A stretch of DNA of 64,000 bases. It comes from G963667675 sp963667675. GTDB taxonomy: Bacteria > Chloroflexota > Dehalococcoidia > Lucifugimonadales > UBA3495. Where the stretch lies: contig OY763929.1 of NCBI GenBank assembly GCA_963667675.1, forward strand, positions 2,294,001 to 2,358,000. Reading direction: 5' to 3'. Under the pieces are notes generated by a model that worked only from the letters and a program-made list of their open reading frames with translations, was not told the origin of the DNA and searched no databases. Of this stretch, positions 1 to 8,682 are shown piece after piece (the first letter of the stretch is position 1; each line of letters begins with the position of its first letter). The translations under genes and the position numbers were made by a program.

Positions 1-3000
1 GACTACCGACGACACCATAGCGGTGACCATCAACGTGACGGACGTGAACGAGCCGCCGGCTGCGCCTGGCGCGCCGACGGTGGCGGCCAACAGCACGACG
101 CCGACGACCAAGTTGGACGTGTCGTGGACTGCGCCGGGCATGACGGGCAAGCCGGCCATCAGCGACTACGACGTGCAATACCGGCTGGCTGGCGACAGCA
201 GTTGGACGGACGCCAGCTTCAGCGGAACGGGGACCAGCACGACGCTGACGGGCCTGACTTCGGGCAAGAGCTACGAGGTGCAGGTGCGGGCGACCAACGA
301 CGAGGGGAGCAGCGGATGGTCCAACGCGGGCAGCGGCATAACCGACGCCGTCTCCGTAACCCGGAGCGTGGCGGAGAACTCGGCCGCCGGCGCCAGCATC
401 GGCGCGGCGGTGACGGCCACGGCCAACCCCAACAGCTACACACTGACCCATGCGCTCAGCGGGACCGACGCGTCCGATTTCACCATCGAATCGTCCAGCG
501 GGCAGATAAAGGTGAAGTCGGCCCTGGACTACGAGACGAAGACGAGCTACAGCGTGACGGTGACGGTCACGGCTGCGTCGGCCGGGGCGCAGGCCCAGAA
601 CTTCAGCCTGAGCCCCAACGCGCCGGGCGACTACGTCGTCAACGTGGCCATCAACGTCACCAACGTAAACGAGGGGGCGGAGTTCAGCGACGACACGGCC
701 ACCCGCAGCATAGACGAGAATTCGGCGGCGGACACCGCCATCGGCGCGGCAGTGGCCGCCGGGGCCGACCCGGAGGGCGACACGCTGACCTACTCGCTGA
801 CAGGAACGGACGCGAGCAGCTTCTCCATAGACAGCGCCACCGGGCAAATCAAGGTCAAGTCGGCGCTGGACTACGAGGACGATAACTCGTACAGCGTGAC
901 GGTGAACGTCACCGACAAGAAGAAGGCGGACGGGACGGCGGACACGGCCATCGACGACACGATAGCGGTGACCATCAACGTAAACGACGCGGCAGAGCCG
1001 CCGGCAAAGCCGGCCGCGCCGACGGTGACGCAGAACACGACTACGCCCAAGACCAAGCTGGACGTTTCGTGGACGACCCCGGACATGACGGGCAAGCCGG
1101 CCATCTCCGACTACGACGTGCAGTACAAGAAGAGCAGCGATTCCACCTGGACGGACGCATCCTTCACCGGAACGACCACCAGCACGACGCTGACCGGACT
1201 GGAGGAAGGGACGAGCTACGACGTGCAGGTGAAGGCCATTAACGACGAGGGCAACAGCAGCTGGTCGGACAGCGGCTCCACCAACACCCAGGACAAGAAC
1301 GTGCACGCGGAGTTCCCGGCGGCGACGGCGATGCGCAGCATAGACGAGAACTCGACGGCGGGCAGCAACGTGGGCGCGGCGGTGACGGCCAACGACACCG
1401 AGAACCACATGCTTTACTACTCGCTGAACGGAACGGACAAGGGCAAGTTCGACATCGGCCTGAACACCGGGCAGATCACGGTCAAGTCGGCCCTGAACTA
1501 CGAAAACAAGACGTCCTACAGCGTGACCGTGGAGGTCAGCGACCGGAAGGACAAGGACGACAACGCGGACACGAAGATTGACGACACCATAACGGTGACC
1601 ATCAACGTCACCGACGTGAACGAGCCTCCGGCGGCGCCGGCCATCACGGTTTCGACCAACACGGCCGAGCCGGACAGCAAGATAGACGTGTCGTGGACGG
1701 CCCCGGACATGACGGGGAAGCCGGCCCTGAGCGGCTATGACGTGCAGTACCGGCAGCACGGGGCCTCGGACTGGACGGACGCCGGGTTTAGCGGAACAGG
1801 GACCAGCACGACGCTGACGGGGCTGACCGCGGGCAAGAGCTACGAGGTGCAGGTGCGGGGGGTGAACGCTGAGGGCAACGGAGCGTGGTCGGGCAGCGGC
1901 AGCGCCATCACCCAGGCCGGGGCAGTAACCCGCAGCGTGGATGAGAACTCGGCCGTCGGGACCGCCATCGGCGACCCGGTGACGGCAACGTCGAACCCGG
2001 ACAACTACACGCTGAGCCACAGCCTGAGCGGAACGGATGCGGCCAGCTTTACCATCGAACAATCCAGCGGTCAGATAAAGGTCAAGTCGGCCTTGAACTA
2101 CGAGACCAAGACCAGCTACAGCGTGGTGGTTACCACCACGGCGGCGGTCGCGCAGGTGCAGGCGCAGATATTCAGCCTGGTTCCCAACACCCCGGGGAGC
2201 TACGTGATACCGGTGACGATCAACGTGAACGACGTGAACGACGCGCCGGAGTTGCCGGAAATTCCCAGCGGCGAAAACAGCCTGCCCCGCAGCATCGCCG
2301 AGAACTCGCCCGCCGGAACCAAGATAGGCGACCCGGTGACGGCCTCGGACCAGGACGGCGACACGCTGACCTACTCGCTGGAGGGGACGGACGCGGGCAA
2401 GTTCGACATCGACAGCGGCACGGGCCAGATAACGGTGAAAGCGGGCAACATCCCGGACTACGAAGCCAAGTCGTCGTACAGCGTGACCGTCAAGGTCAGC
2501 GACGGCGAGAACGAAAACGACAGCGACACCGTAGCGGTGACGATTAACGTGACGGACGTGAAGGAGCCGCCGGCCAGGCCCGACGCGCCGACGGTGGCGT
2601 CCACGGGGAACTCGGACAACACCACGCTGAACGTGTCCTGGACCGCCCCGGACATGACGGGCAAGCCGGACATCACCGACTACGACGTGCAGTACCACAA
2701 GAAGGGCTCGGGCGCCTGGCAGTCCCACTCGTTCAGCGGGGCCGGGACCTCGACCACCATCACCGGCCTGGTGGGAGGCGCCAACTATAACGTGCAGGTG
2801 CGGGCCACCAACGACGAGGGCACCAGCCGGTGGTCGGACAGCGGGTTCCTGCCCAACGTCGACCCCAAGCTGCCGGACAGCCCATCCCGCAGCATCGCCG
2901 AGAATTCCTCCGGCGGAGCCAACGTGGGGACGCCGGTGTCGGCCACCGACCCGGACAGCTCCACCCTGTACTACACCATGACGGGGACCGACGCCGACGA

Positions 3001-4177
3001 GTTCGAGATAGACGGCTCGACCGGCCAGATAACGCTGGCCAACAGCACCAGCCCGGACTACGAGGCGAAGACCTCGTACAGCGTCAAGGTTAGCGTCAGC
3101 GACAAGCTGGACTCGGAAGGCAACGCCGACACTGAAATCGACCACACGGTGACGGTGACCATCAACGTCACGGACGTGAAGGAGCCATTGGGCAAGCCGG
3201 GGACGCCCAAGGCCAAGACCTCCACCACCAACAGCATCACGGTCACCTGGACGGCCCCCGACGCCACGGGCAAGCCGCCGATCCAGAAGTACTGGGTGCG
3301 GTACTGGGAGAAGGGGGCCGACTGCTGCGTCAACGCATGGACGGTCTACACCAACGAGGCGCTGATGGACACGGTCCACGACAACCGCAGCCCACACTCG
3401 CCGCTGAAGCCGGGCACGGCCTACGAAGTGGAGGTGATGGCGGAGAACGACGAGGGGTACGGCGCGTGGTCGACGTTGGCTACGCTGTACACCGCGGCAA
3501 TCCAGTACACGGCGCCCCCGTCAACGCCTGCGCCGACGCCGGCCCCCACGCCGACGCCGACGCCAACACCGACGCCCACGCCAACACCGACGCCCACGCC
3601 AACACCGACGCCGACGCCAACACCGACGCCGACGCCTACACCTACGCCAACACCGGCGCCTACACCTACACCCACGCCTACACCTACGGTCGCGCCTACT
3701 CCTACGCCCACGCCGACGGTAGTTCCTGCGGCAACGCCGACGGCCACACCGTCGCCGACTCCCGCGCCTACCCCTACGCCGACACCGGCGCCTACCCCTA
3801 CGCCAACACCGGCTCCTACGCCAACACCGACACCGACGCCTACCCCTGAGCCGGCGGCTGAGATACAGCAGACGCCTGAGCCGGGGCTGGTGATATCCAA
3901 TCCAGTAGCGCCGCTGCGGGAGTCATCGCCACCCGAGGTGGGACAGCCCGAGGTTTACCTGCCGGTCCGCGCGGAGGCCGATGACAACGAGGCGGTGACC
4001 CCGGTGGAGATTGCCACGCCGGCGCCGGTTGCCCCGGTCGTTCAGCCGGCGGCGGACGACGATTCCGGCCTGTCGCCGTTGTCGCCTTGGTGGGCGTTGA
4101 TGGCGCTGATGCCGTTGGGGCTGTTCCTGTTCATCCTGCGGCGCCGCCGGAACCGGCGACGGCTGCTGTACCAGTAG
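1..4177 (+). CDS. Giant cadherin-like/FN3 repeat surface protein, membrane-anchored, 5' end missing
   Basis: The reading frame is open from the first bases, so the protein begins before the window; the GTG at 23 is only an internal codon. About 1,384 residues are visible. Five fibronectin-III-like units (recognisable by LDVSWTAP, SDYDVQY and YEVQVRA) are interleaved with six cadherin-like units (RSIDENS at the start, TGQIKVKSALDYE in the middle, VTINVTDVNEPP at the end). DxNDxxP-like linkers suggest calcium binding. A Pro-Thr stalk follows (residues about 1168-1280). The end is a hydrophobic helix near residue 1350 and an Arg-rich tail, which predicts a C-terminal membrane anchor with the repeats outside. 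Repeats are highly similar to each other, as expected from tandem duplication. The likely role is adhesion or surface display; no enzymatic domain is visible. The family call is firm, the ligand unknown. Confidence 0.85.
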   Translation, partial: TTDDTIAVTINVTDVNEPPAAPGAPTVAANSTTPTTKLDVSWTAPGMTGKPAISDYDVQYRLAGDSSWTDASFSGTGTSTTLTGLTSGKSYEVQVRATNDEGSSGWSNAGSGITDAVSVTRSVAENSAAGASIGAAVTATANPNSYTLTHALSGTDASDFTIESSSGQIKVKSALDYETKTSYSVTVTVTAASAGAQAQNFSLSPNAPGDYVVNVAINVTNVNEGAEFSDDTATRSIDENSAADTAIGAAVAAGADPEGDTLTYSLTGTDASSFSIDSATGQIKVKSALDYEDDNSYSVTVNVTDKKKADGTADTAIDDTIAVTINVNDAAEPPAKPAAPTVTQNTTTPKTKLDVSWTTPDMTGKPAISDYDVQYKKSSDSTWTDASFTGTTTSTTLTGLEEGTSYDVQVKAINDEGNSSWSDSGSTNTQDKNVHAEFPAATAMRSIDENSTAGSNVGAAVTANDTENHMLYYSLNGTDKGKFDIGLNTGQITVKSALNYENKTSYSVTVEVSDRKDKDDNADTKIDDTITVTINVTDVNEPPAAPAITVSTNTAEPDSKIDVSWTAPDMTGKPALSGYDVQYRQHGASDWTDAGFSGTGTSTTLTGLTAGKSYEVQVRGVNAEGNGAWSGSGSAITQAGAVTRSVDENSAVGTAIGDPVTATSNPDNYTLSHSLSGTDAASFTIEQSSGQIKVKSALNYETKTSYSVVVTTTAAVAQVQAQIFSLVPNTPGSYVIPVTINVNDVNDAPELPEIPSGENSLPRSIAENSPAGTKIGDPVTASDQDGDTLTYSLEGTDAGKFDIDSGTGQITVKAGNIPDYEAKSSYSVTVKVSDGENENDSDTVAVTINVTDVKEPPARPDAPTVASTGNSDNTTLNVSWTAPDMTGKPDITDYDVQYHKKGSGAWQSHSFSGAGTSTTITGLVGGANYNVQVRATNDEGTSRWSDSGFLPNVDPKLPDSPSRSIAENSSGGANVGTPVSATDPDSSTLYYTMTGTDADEFEIDGSTGQITLANSTSPDYEAKTSYSVKVSVSDKLDSEGNADTEIDHTVTVTINVTDVKEPLGKPGTPKAKTSTTNSITVTWTAPDATGKPPIQKYWVRYWEKGADCCVNAWTVYTNEALMDTVHDNRSPHSPLKPGTAYEVEVMAENDEGYGAWSTLATLYTAAIQYTAPPSTPAPTPAPTPTPTPTPTPTPTPTPTPTPTPTPTPTPTPTPTPTPAPTPTPTPTPTVAPTPTPTPTVVPAATPTATPSPTPAPTPTPTPAPTPTPTPAPTPTPTPTPTPEPAAEIQQTPEPGLVISNPVAPLRESSPPEVGQPEVYLPVRAEADDNEAVTPVEIATPAPVAPVVQPAADDDSGLSPLSPWWALMALMPLGLFLFILRRRRNRRRLLYQ
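3525..3850 (+). repeat. Pro-Thr hexanucleotide-type repeat tract inside the adhesin gene
   Basis: A long run built from near-identical ACGCC/ACACC-type units encodes (Pro-Thr)n with occasional Ala and Val. It forms the stalk between the last FN3 unit and the membrane anchor. Such tracts change length easily by slippage and are also prone to assembly collapse, so the exact length is uncertain. Confidence 0.9.
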
Positions 4178-4205
4178 GTCCCGGCGACACGGGGCGGTAT
4201 AACGG

Positions 4206-4245
4206 ACGCAGCGGCGGGCTTTTAGTTCGCCGCTGCGTTGCTTTT
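4206..4245 (+). terminator. Rho-independent-type terminator after the adhesin gene
   Basis: A perfect 11-bp stem (ACGCAGCGGCG at 4206-4216 and its complement at 4228-4238) encloses an 11-nt loop and is followed by a short T run (TTTT at 4242-4245). It lies about 30 nt after the stop codon of the adhesin gene, in the correct orientation. Confidence 0.85.
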
Positions 4246-4260
4246 CGGCCCTTGGACGAG

Positions 4261-4299
4261 GCTCAGAGCCTGCCCCGTACTGGATACGGGGGTGAGCGG
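4261..4299 (+). repeat. 39-bp direct repeat, copy 1
   Basis: Begins GCTCAGAGCCTGCCCC and ends GGGGGTGAGCGG. It is identical over 39 bases to 4572-4610, with a looser match extending upstream. Confidence 0.9.
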
Positions 4300-4335
4300 G
4301 GGCAGGATGCGGCAATGTTGCGGATGCCCCGCCGC

Positions 4336-4359
4336 AGGGGCGATTCGCGAATCGCCCCT
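4336..4359. repeat. 24-bp perfect palindrome
   Basis: Two 12-base arms (AGGGGCGATTCG and its complement) meet with no spacer. The outer GGGGCGA...TCGCCCC part is shared with the hairpin at 47557-47576, so this is probably a member of a dispersed palindromic family rather than a local operator. Confidence 0.8.
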
Positions 4360-4571
4360 ACACGAACCGCACGACCTGTCATTCCAGATTTACCACCCAT
4401 GTCATTCCGAGCGCAGCCGAGGAATCTGCAATCCAAGGGCGCCTCGCAGCCCGGCCCTTTGACAAGCCCTTCGACCACCTCAGGACAGGCATTTGAGATT
4501 CTTTCGTCGCAAGCTCCTCAGAATGACAGCGCGGAGACAGCAGGCCCGCTGGTGGTGAGCCCTTTCGACAC

Positions 4572-4610
4572 GCTCAGAGCCTGCCCCGTACTGGATACGG
4601 GGGTGAGCGG
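4572..4610 (+). repeat. 39-bp direct repeat, copy 2
   Basis: Identical to 4261-4299. It is preceded by CCTTTCGACAC, whose complement-like sequence recurs near 4655-4671, giving an imperfect inverted arrangement. Confidence 0.9.
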
Positions 4611-4916
4611 AGAAAGTAAAGTTCGTTGATGGTAAGTAAAGGCCCCCCGTTCATCCTGAGCGTGTCGAAGGACCCGCTTGTATGGTTCGACAAGCTCACC
4701 ACGGGCGGGTGATGGAGGGAGTCCACAGGCGGGTGATGGAGGAGGGCCGCGAACGGGCAGGGGTTGCGGGAGCGAGATGGGCTGATGACGAGGGTTTTAG
4801 ATTCTCGCCTGCGCGAGAATGACGGGTTGGGGGCGGCCCTTCGAGAGCCTCAGGGCGAACGGGGGGGGATGGCCTAGGCGAATCGAGGGTGGGTGGCAGG
4901 GGCGTGGAACCGGCGG

Positions 4917-5633
4917 TTACGGAACGTCCATGTTGCTGAGGCGGCGGATGGTCAAGAAGGTGAACAGCACAGAGACGATGGCAACCCCTATCAGCGCCAC
5001 GGGCAGTCCGATGGGAGTCTGCGCAAAGACGTCGAAGGTCCCATCATCCAGTCCCTGCATAATGCTCTTGGTGTAGCTGCGCACACTCAAGAACCTGGCG
5101 CCGTCGATCAGGCTCGTCATAAGGGCTTCCCATATCAGGACGTAGGCCAGGCCGAATCCCAGGGCCCGGCCGGTTATCAACCCCGCCCAGATGAATATAG
5201 AGGCATAGGCCAGCACTCCCAAGGCGGCGCCTATTGCCGCCGCAAGGGCCGCCCGGGCCGGGTCGCCGGCGTCTCCCATCGCCGTCACGATTACGGCCAG
5301 GACAACCACCATCGGCGCGGTTATGGCCAGCGTAGCCCCCAGCTTCACCAGGACGATATAGGCGCGGGGAGCCGGCTTGGTCGTCAACAGGCCCAGGGTG
5401 CGGTCCTCCACCTCGTTGCCGAAGGCGGTGGTAGCCACAGTCAACACCGCTATCGGCAGAAACAGCGCAATGACCAGGGGGTCCAGCACCGCCTCTATCA
5501 GGTCGTCGTCGTTGCCCGTCGCCCGCAGGACCGCGGCAACTACCAGGGGCAGCAGGCCCAACAGCAATATCAGGCCCAGCCGCCCGGGGCTGGCCGCCTG
5601 GCGCAGCGCAACCGCCAGAAGGGCTGCGCTCAA
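4917..5633 (-). CDS. ABC-2-type transporter permease (second pair)
   Basis: This 238-residue polytopic membrane protein has about six hydrophobic segments (for example LGLILLLGLLPLVVAAVL near the N-terminus and a last one before TIRRLSNMDVP). It has the charged FGNEVEDRTLGLLTTKP loop after the second helix that is typical of ABC-2 export permeases. The start is TTG, overlapping the stop of the upstream ATPase gene as TTGA, which suggests translational coupling. It is the last gene of a four-gene minus-strand operon of alternating ATPase and permease. Substrate unknown. It could start further upstream, but no better codon is visible. Confidence 0.8.
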   Translation of the reverse strand: MSAALLAVALRQAASPGRLGLILLLGLLPLVVAAVLRATGNDDDLIEAVLDPLVIALFLPIAVLTVATTAFGNEVEDRTLGLLTTKPAPRAYIVLVKLGATLAITAPMVVVLAVIVTAMGDAGDPARAALAAAIGAALGVLAYASIFIWAGLITGRALGFGLAYVLIWEALMTSLIDGARFLSVRSYTKSIMQGLDDGTFDVFAQTPIGLPVALIGVAIVSVLFTFLTIRRLSNMDVP

Positions 5634-6553
5634 CCTTGCACCACGTAGCTGAAGACGCTTTCCAACGAGTCGTCCAGCGGCTCCACCCGGTAAAGTCGGC
5701 TCCCGGTCTCCTGCGCCAGCCTAGCCACCGCCGCCTGGAACTCGGCGATGTTCCCGGTCAGCACGTCGATGGCCCCGTCCTCCAAGGATACTTGCGTCAC
5801 CAACCCGCTGGACAACAGGGCTGCCGCCATCTCACGCTCCTTAGACGCCGAGACCCTGACCTTAAACGGACGCTCGTCCAGCTTTTCCCGGATGGTCCTG
5901 TAGTCTCCCGCCGCGGCCAGCTTGCCGCTGACCATCAGCAGTATCTGCCCGGCCAGCGACTCCACCTCTTCCAGGATGTGCGAGGAAATCAGGACCGTCT
6001 TGCCGGCGGCCGCGTACTCCTGCACCAATTCACCAAAGTGGATGCGCTGCCGGGGGTCGGCGCCGTTCAACGGCTCGTCCAGCACCAGCACCTCCGGGTC
6101 GTGGACGATGGTCGCGGCCAGCCGGATGCGCTGCCTCATGCCCCGGGAGTAGCCGCCTATCCGCCGGTCCTTAGCGTCGGTGAGGCCCACGTCTTCCACC
6201 GCCCGGTCCACGGCCTCGCCGGCCTCGATGCCCTGGAGCCGGGCCGCCAGCGCTACGAAGTCCCTCCCCGTCATAAACGGGTACAGGGCGTCGTGCTCCG
6301 ACATGACCCCAATCCGCCGGTACAGTTGCGGGTTGCCCCGCACCGCCTGGCCCAGCACTCTCACTTCTCCCTCCGAGGGCGCGGCCAGGCCAGTCATCAT
6401 GTGCAACAGCGTAGTCTTGCCCGCGCCGTTTGGCCCCAGGATGCCGGTGACGCCCGGATAGATCTCCAGGCTCACGTCGTTGACCGCAACGACGCTGCCG
6501 TACCACTTGGAAAGGCCGCTGACCTGGATTACGGCCGCATTCTCTCCAGTCAT
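5630..6553 (-). CDS. ABC transporter ATP-binding protein (second pair)
   Basis: The 307-residue nucleotide-binding subunit powers the permease encoded just downstream. Walker A is GPNGAGKTT, the signature is YSRGMRQR (a variant of LSGGQ), and Walker B is VLVLDEPLNGADP, where Gly-Ala replaces the more common Gly-Leu before Asp-Pro. A C-terminal region after the core domain resembles the regulatory tail of NosF/CcmA-like exporters. I chose the ATG at 6553, because it forms an ATGA overlap with the upstream permease stop; an earlier in-frame start at 6592 would overlap that gene by over 40 bases. Substrate unknown. Confidence 0.87.
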   Translation of the reverse strand: MTGENAAVIQVSGLSKWYGSVVAVNDVSLEIYPGVTGILGPNGAGKTTLLHMMTGLAAPSEGEVRVLGQAVRGNPQLYRRIGVMSEHDALYPFMTGRDFVALAARLQGIEAGEAVDRAVEDVGLTDAKDRRIGGYSRGMRQRIRLAATIVHDPEVLVLDEPLNGADPRQRIHFGELVQEYAAAGKTVLISSHILEEVESLAGQILLMVSGKLAAAGDYRTIREKLDERPFKVRVSASKEREMAAALLSSGLVTQVSLEDGAIDVLTGNIAEFQAAVARLAQETGSRLYRVEPLDDSLESVFSYVVQG

Positions 6554-7506
6554 AGAGCCAACCTCCGGTATCGGCGCCACAGGAACAGGCATGGCAGCAC
6601 GGTGAACACAGCGTAGGCCCCGATGGGGAACGCTTTGTTCAACTCGGCCACCGCCTCCGCCGAAGGTGACTCCGGTTCCTCATCGAAGATCATATCGTTG
6701 AGACTTTGGGGAACCTGGAACAGGTTGATAAGCGAAATGTACGGGGCGGCGTCCCCCACCACCGACTCGCAGACCTCGGGCTCAACAGACACCAGTTGGC
6801 CGGTCTCATCCCTGACTTCGACCGACTCGCAGTTCTGGGCGTCCGCCAGCCCGTCGGCCGTGAAGCTGGTGGCCAGGAATACCGCTATGACGAAAACCGC
6901 CACGTAGGCCCGCCGTGAAATCACCGCTGCCGTCGCCATCGGGATGGCCGTCACGAACAGGGCAAACAGGACGCCCGCCCCCAGGAACCTGGGTATGTCC
7001 AGCCAGTTGTCTTGTAGATACGCGCCGGGCCCATCCACCGTGAGCAGGTAGCCGGCCAGCAGAATCACCTGGCCAGAGTAGACCAGCGCCAGCACCACCG
7101 TGAAGAACGCCAGGAAACGGGCGACAACGTAGTCCGTCGAGGTCAGGGGCCGCACCAGGTAAAGCTGGAGCACGTTGCTGCGCCGGTCTGCGATGAGCAG
7201 TTCCGGCGCCATGATGGCGCCGAACAGTATCAGGATGATGCCGACCAAGCTGTAGTAGTTGCCGGCGGTGGGCAGTGCGTCTTCCTGCCCCGCCAGGGCC
7301 AACGCCACCACGAATATCAGGGCCGGCGTAATCGTCGCTATCAGGAGGAGGATGGGGAGTATCTTGGCGCGCCCTCCCCTGCCGATGCCCAGCAGGGTGC
7401 GCACGCCGTTTTCGAACAACGCGCGCCGGGCCCTGCTGCGGCCCTCCCTCGGCCCGGTATAGGCCTGGTAACCAAGGTCGAAGACCTGCGCCTGGCCCTG
7501 GTTCAT
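6550..7506 (-). CDS. ABC-2-type transporter permease (first pair)
   Basis: This 318-residue membrane protein has a soluble N-terminus (MNQGQAQVFDLGYQAYTGPREG) and then about six helices. Between the last helices sits a Cys-containing loop (DAQNCESVEVRDETGQ and PEVCESVVGDAAP) that is probably extracytoplasmic, where the two cysteines could form a disulfide. It overlaps the upstream ATPase gene by ATGA at 7503-7506, and its own stop overlaps the next ATPase. The N-terminal YQ.YTGPREGR style is seen in ABC permeases of Chloroflexota and Actinobacteria. Substrate unknown. Confidence 0.8.
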   Translation of the reverse strand: MNQGQAQVFDLGYQAYTGPREGRSRARRALFENGVRTLLGIGRGGRAKILPILLLIATITPALIFVVALALAGQEDALPTAGNYYSLVGIILILFGAIMAPELLIADRRSNVLQLYLVRPLTSTDYVVARFLAFFTVVLALVYSGQVILLAGYLLTVDGPGAYLQDNWLDIPRFLGAGVLFALFVTAIPMATAAVISRRAYVAVFVIAVFLATSFTADGLADAQNCESVEVRDETGQLVSVEPEVCESVVGDAAPYISLINLFQVPQSLNDMIFDEEPESPSAEAVAELNKAFPIGAYAVFTVLPCLFLWRRYRRLAL

Positions 7507-8405
7507 TCAGGGCCGCTGCGGAATATGTCTATCAAGGTCCTCCGCTGGGGTGAGAGCCTGCGCAGCCGGGCCGACGACTCCACCACGGCGTCCCGGATCA
7601 GGTCGTACTCGGCGTCGCCCGCTCCCTCCACCACCAATGCTCTGCCGCTTTCGATGGGCTCGACCCCCTTGGCCCGCAGGGCGGCGGCGAACTCCTCATG
7701 TCCTTCGGCAATTTCGATGACCAGCGTCTCGGTGTCCCCCGTCAACCGGGCCACCGAGTCCTGGCGGGAGACCGCGCCCGACTCCAGCACCACTACGGCG
7801 TCTGCTATTCGCTCAACGTCGCCCATCAGGTGGGTGGAGAGCATGATGCTGATGCCGAACTCCCGCGCCGTGCGCTTGATGAGGTCCAGCATCTCCTCCC
7901 TGCCACCAGGGTCCAGGCCCGCGGTGGGTTCATCCAGCAACACCAGGGCCGGGTCGTGCACCAGGGCCTGGGCCAGCTTGACCCGCTGCTTCATGCCCGT
8001 CGAGTATTCTCCCAGGGGCCGGTAACGCTCCTCGTCCACTCCCACGTGGCGCAGCGTGTCGGCGGCGCGGGTGCGCGCCTGAGCCGGAGGCAGCCCGCTG
8101 ACCTGGGCCATGTGCATCAGGAACTCGCTGGCCGTCACGTTGGCGGGCAGGGCGTCGTGCTCGGGCATGTAGCCGACGCGGGTGCGCCCCTCGGGAGACT
8201 GGTACGGCTCGACCCCCATCACCATGGCAACGCCGGAAGTCGGCCTCAGCAGCCCCAAAAACAGCTTGATGGCCGTGCTCTTGCCGGCCCCGTTGGGACC
8301 CAACAGCCCGGTGACGCCCGCTTGCACGGTGAACGAGGCGTCGTCCAGTGCGATAGTCGTCCCGTAGCGCTTGGTAAGCCCGCGGGCCTCTAGTAAGTCA
8401 ACCAT
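7503..8405 (-). CDS. ABC transporter ATP-binding protein (first pair)
   Basis: This 300-residue ABC ATPase is the first gene of the operon. Walker A is GPNGAGKST, the Q-loop region GYMPEHDALP, the signature YSTGMKQR, Walker B LVLLDEPTAGLDP, and the H-loop LSTH. It drives the adjacent permease. The ATG at 8405 is preferred over a start 21 codons earlier, because the homologous region begins at MVDLLEARGLTKRYG and a TATAAT box lies only 10 bases upstream of it. Two ATPase/permease pairs in series may form one heterodimeric exporter or two related ones. Confidence 0.88.
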   Translation of the reverse strand: MVDLLEARGLTKRYGTTIALDDASFTVQAGVTGLLGPNGAGKSTAIKLFLGLLRPTSGVAMVMGVEPYQSPEGRTRVGYMPEHDALPANVTASEFLMHMAQVSGLPPAQARTRAADTLRHVGVDEERYRPLGEYSTGMKQRVKLAQALVHDPALVLLDEPTAGLDPGGREEMLDLIKRTAREFGISIMLSTHLMGDVERIADAVVVLESGAVSRQDSVARLTGDTETLVIEIAEGHEEFAAALRAKGVEPIESGRALVVEGAGDAEYDLIRDAVVESSARLRRLSPQRRTLIDIFRSGPE

Positions 8406-8415
8406 ATCGCCCCAT

Positions 8416-8421
8416 ATTATA
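8416..8421 (-). promoter_or_regulatory. Candidate -10 box for the ABC operon
   Basis: TATAAT on the minus strand ends 10 bases before the ATG at 8405, so transcripts would have almost no leader. A weak TTGTTT lies 15 bases further upstream as a poor -35. No Shine-Dalgarno fit is needed if the mRNA is leaderless; this is inference. Confidence 0.5.
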
Positions 8422-8682
8422 GCCGCGCTGGGATATAAACAAGTATGGCGGCAATCACCCGCGTCCAAAAATCACGGACCTGGCGCAGGTTATGTCAACT
8501 ATGGCACACCCACAGAGGAGCACTGGCCGCACGGGCTGCGCCATTGCATCCGGGGTTGGTATGGAATGGACGGTTCTGGTATCCTGTGCAATGTCATTCG
8601 TTAGCGGAGAATACAGCGTCCCCTAGCCGTTTCCCCAGGTTTTTCCGGGGCGCGTCCGCCGGAATGTAAGCAACGTGAAAAC

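Larger units (their letters stand above)
4246..4916. repeat. Non-coding spacer packed with short dispersed repeats
   Basis: No convincing gene is present. The stretch contains: a perfect 39-bp direct repeat (4261-4299 and 4572-4610); a perfect 24-bp palindrome at 4336-4359; a copy of the GTCATTCCGAG...GAGGAATCT element at about 4400-4427; an inverted CTGAGCGTGTCGAAGGA-type copy near 4655-4671 that mirrors the sequence before 4572; two GGCGGGTGATGGAG copies near 4705-4740; and a GTCATTC-type palindrome on the minus strand at 4798-4824. Related elements occur elsewhere in this window (28.16, 47.5, 48.05 kb). Confidence 0.8.

Noticed and set aside
3525..3850. Independent gene on either strand across the Pro-Thr tract (for example Gly-Val-repeat frame on the minus strand).
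   Set aside because: All are translations of the same simple repeat; only the adhesin frame continues into flanking domains.
4246..4916. CRISPR array in the repeat-rich spacer.
   Set aside because: Repeats belong to different families, are unequally spaced and partly inverted, and no cas genes are nearby.
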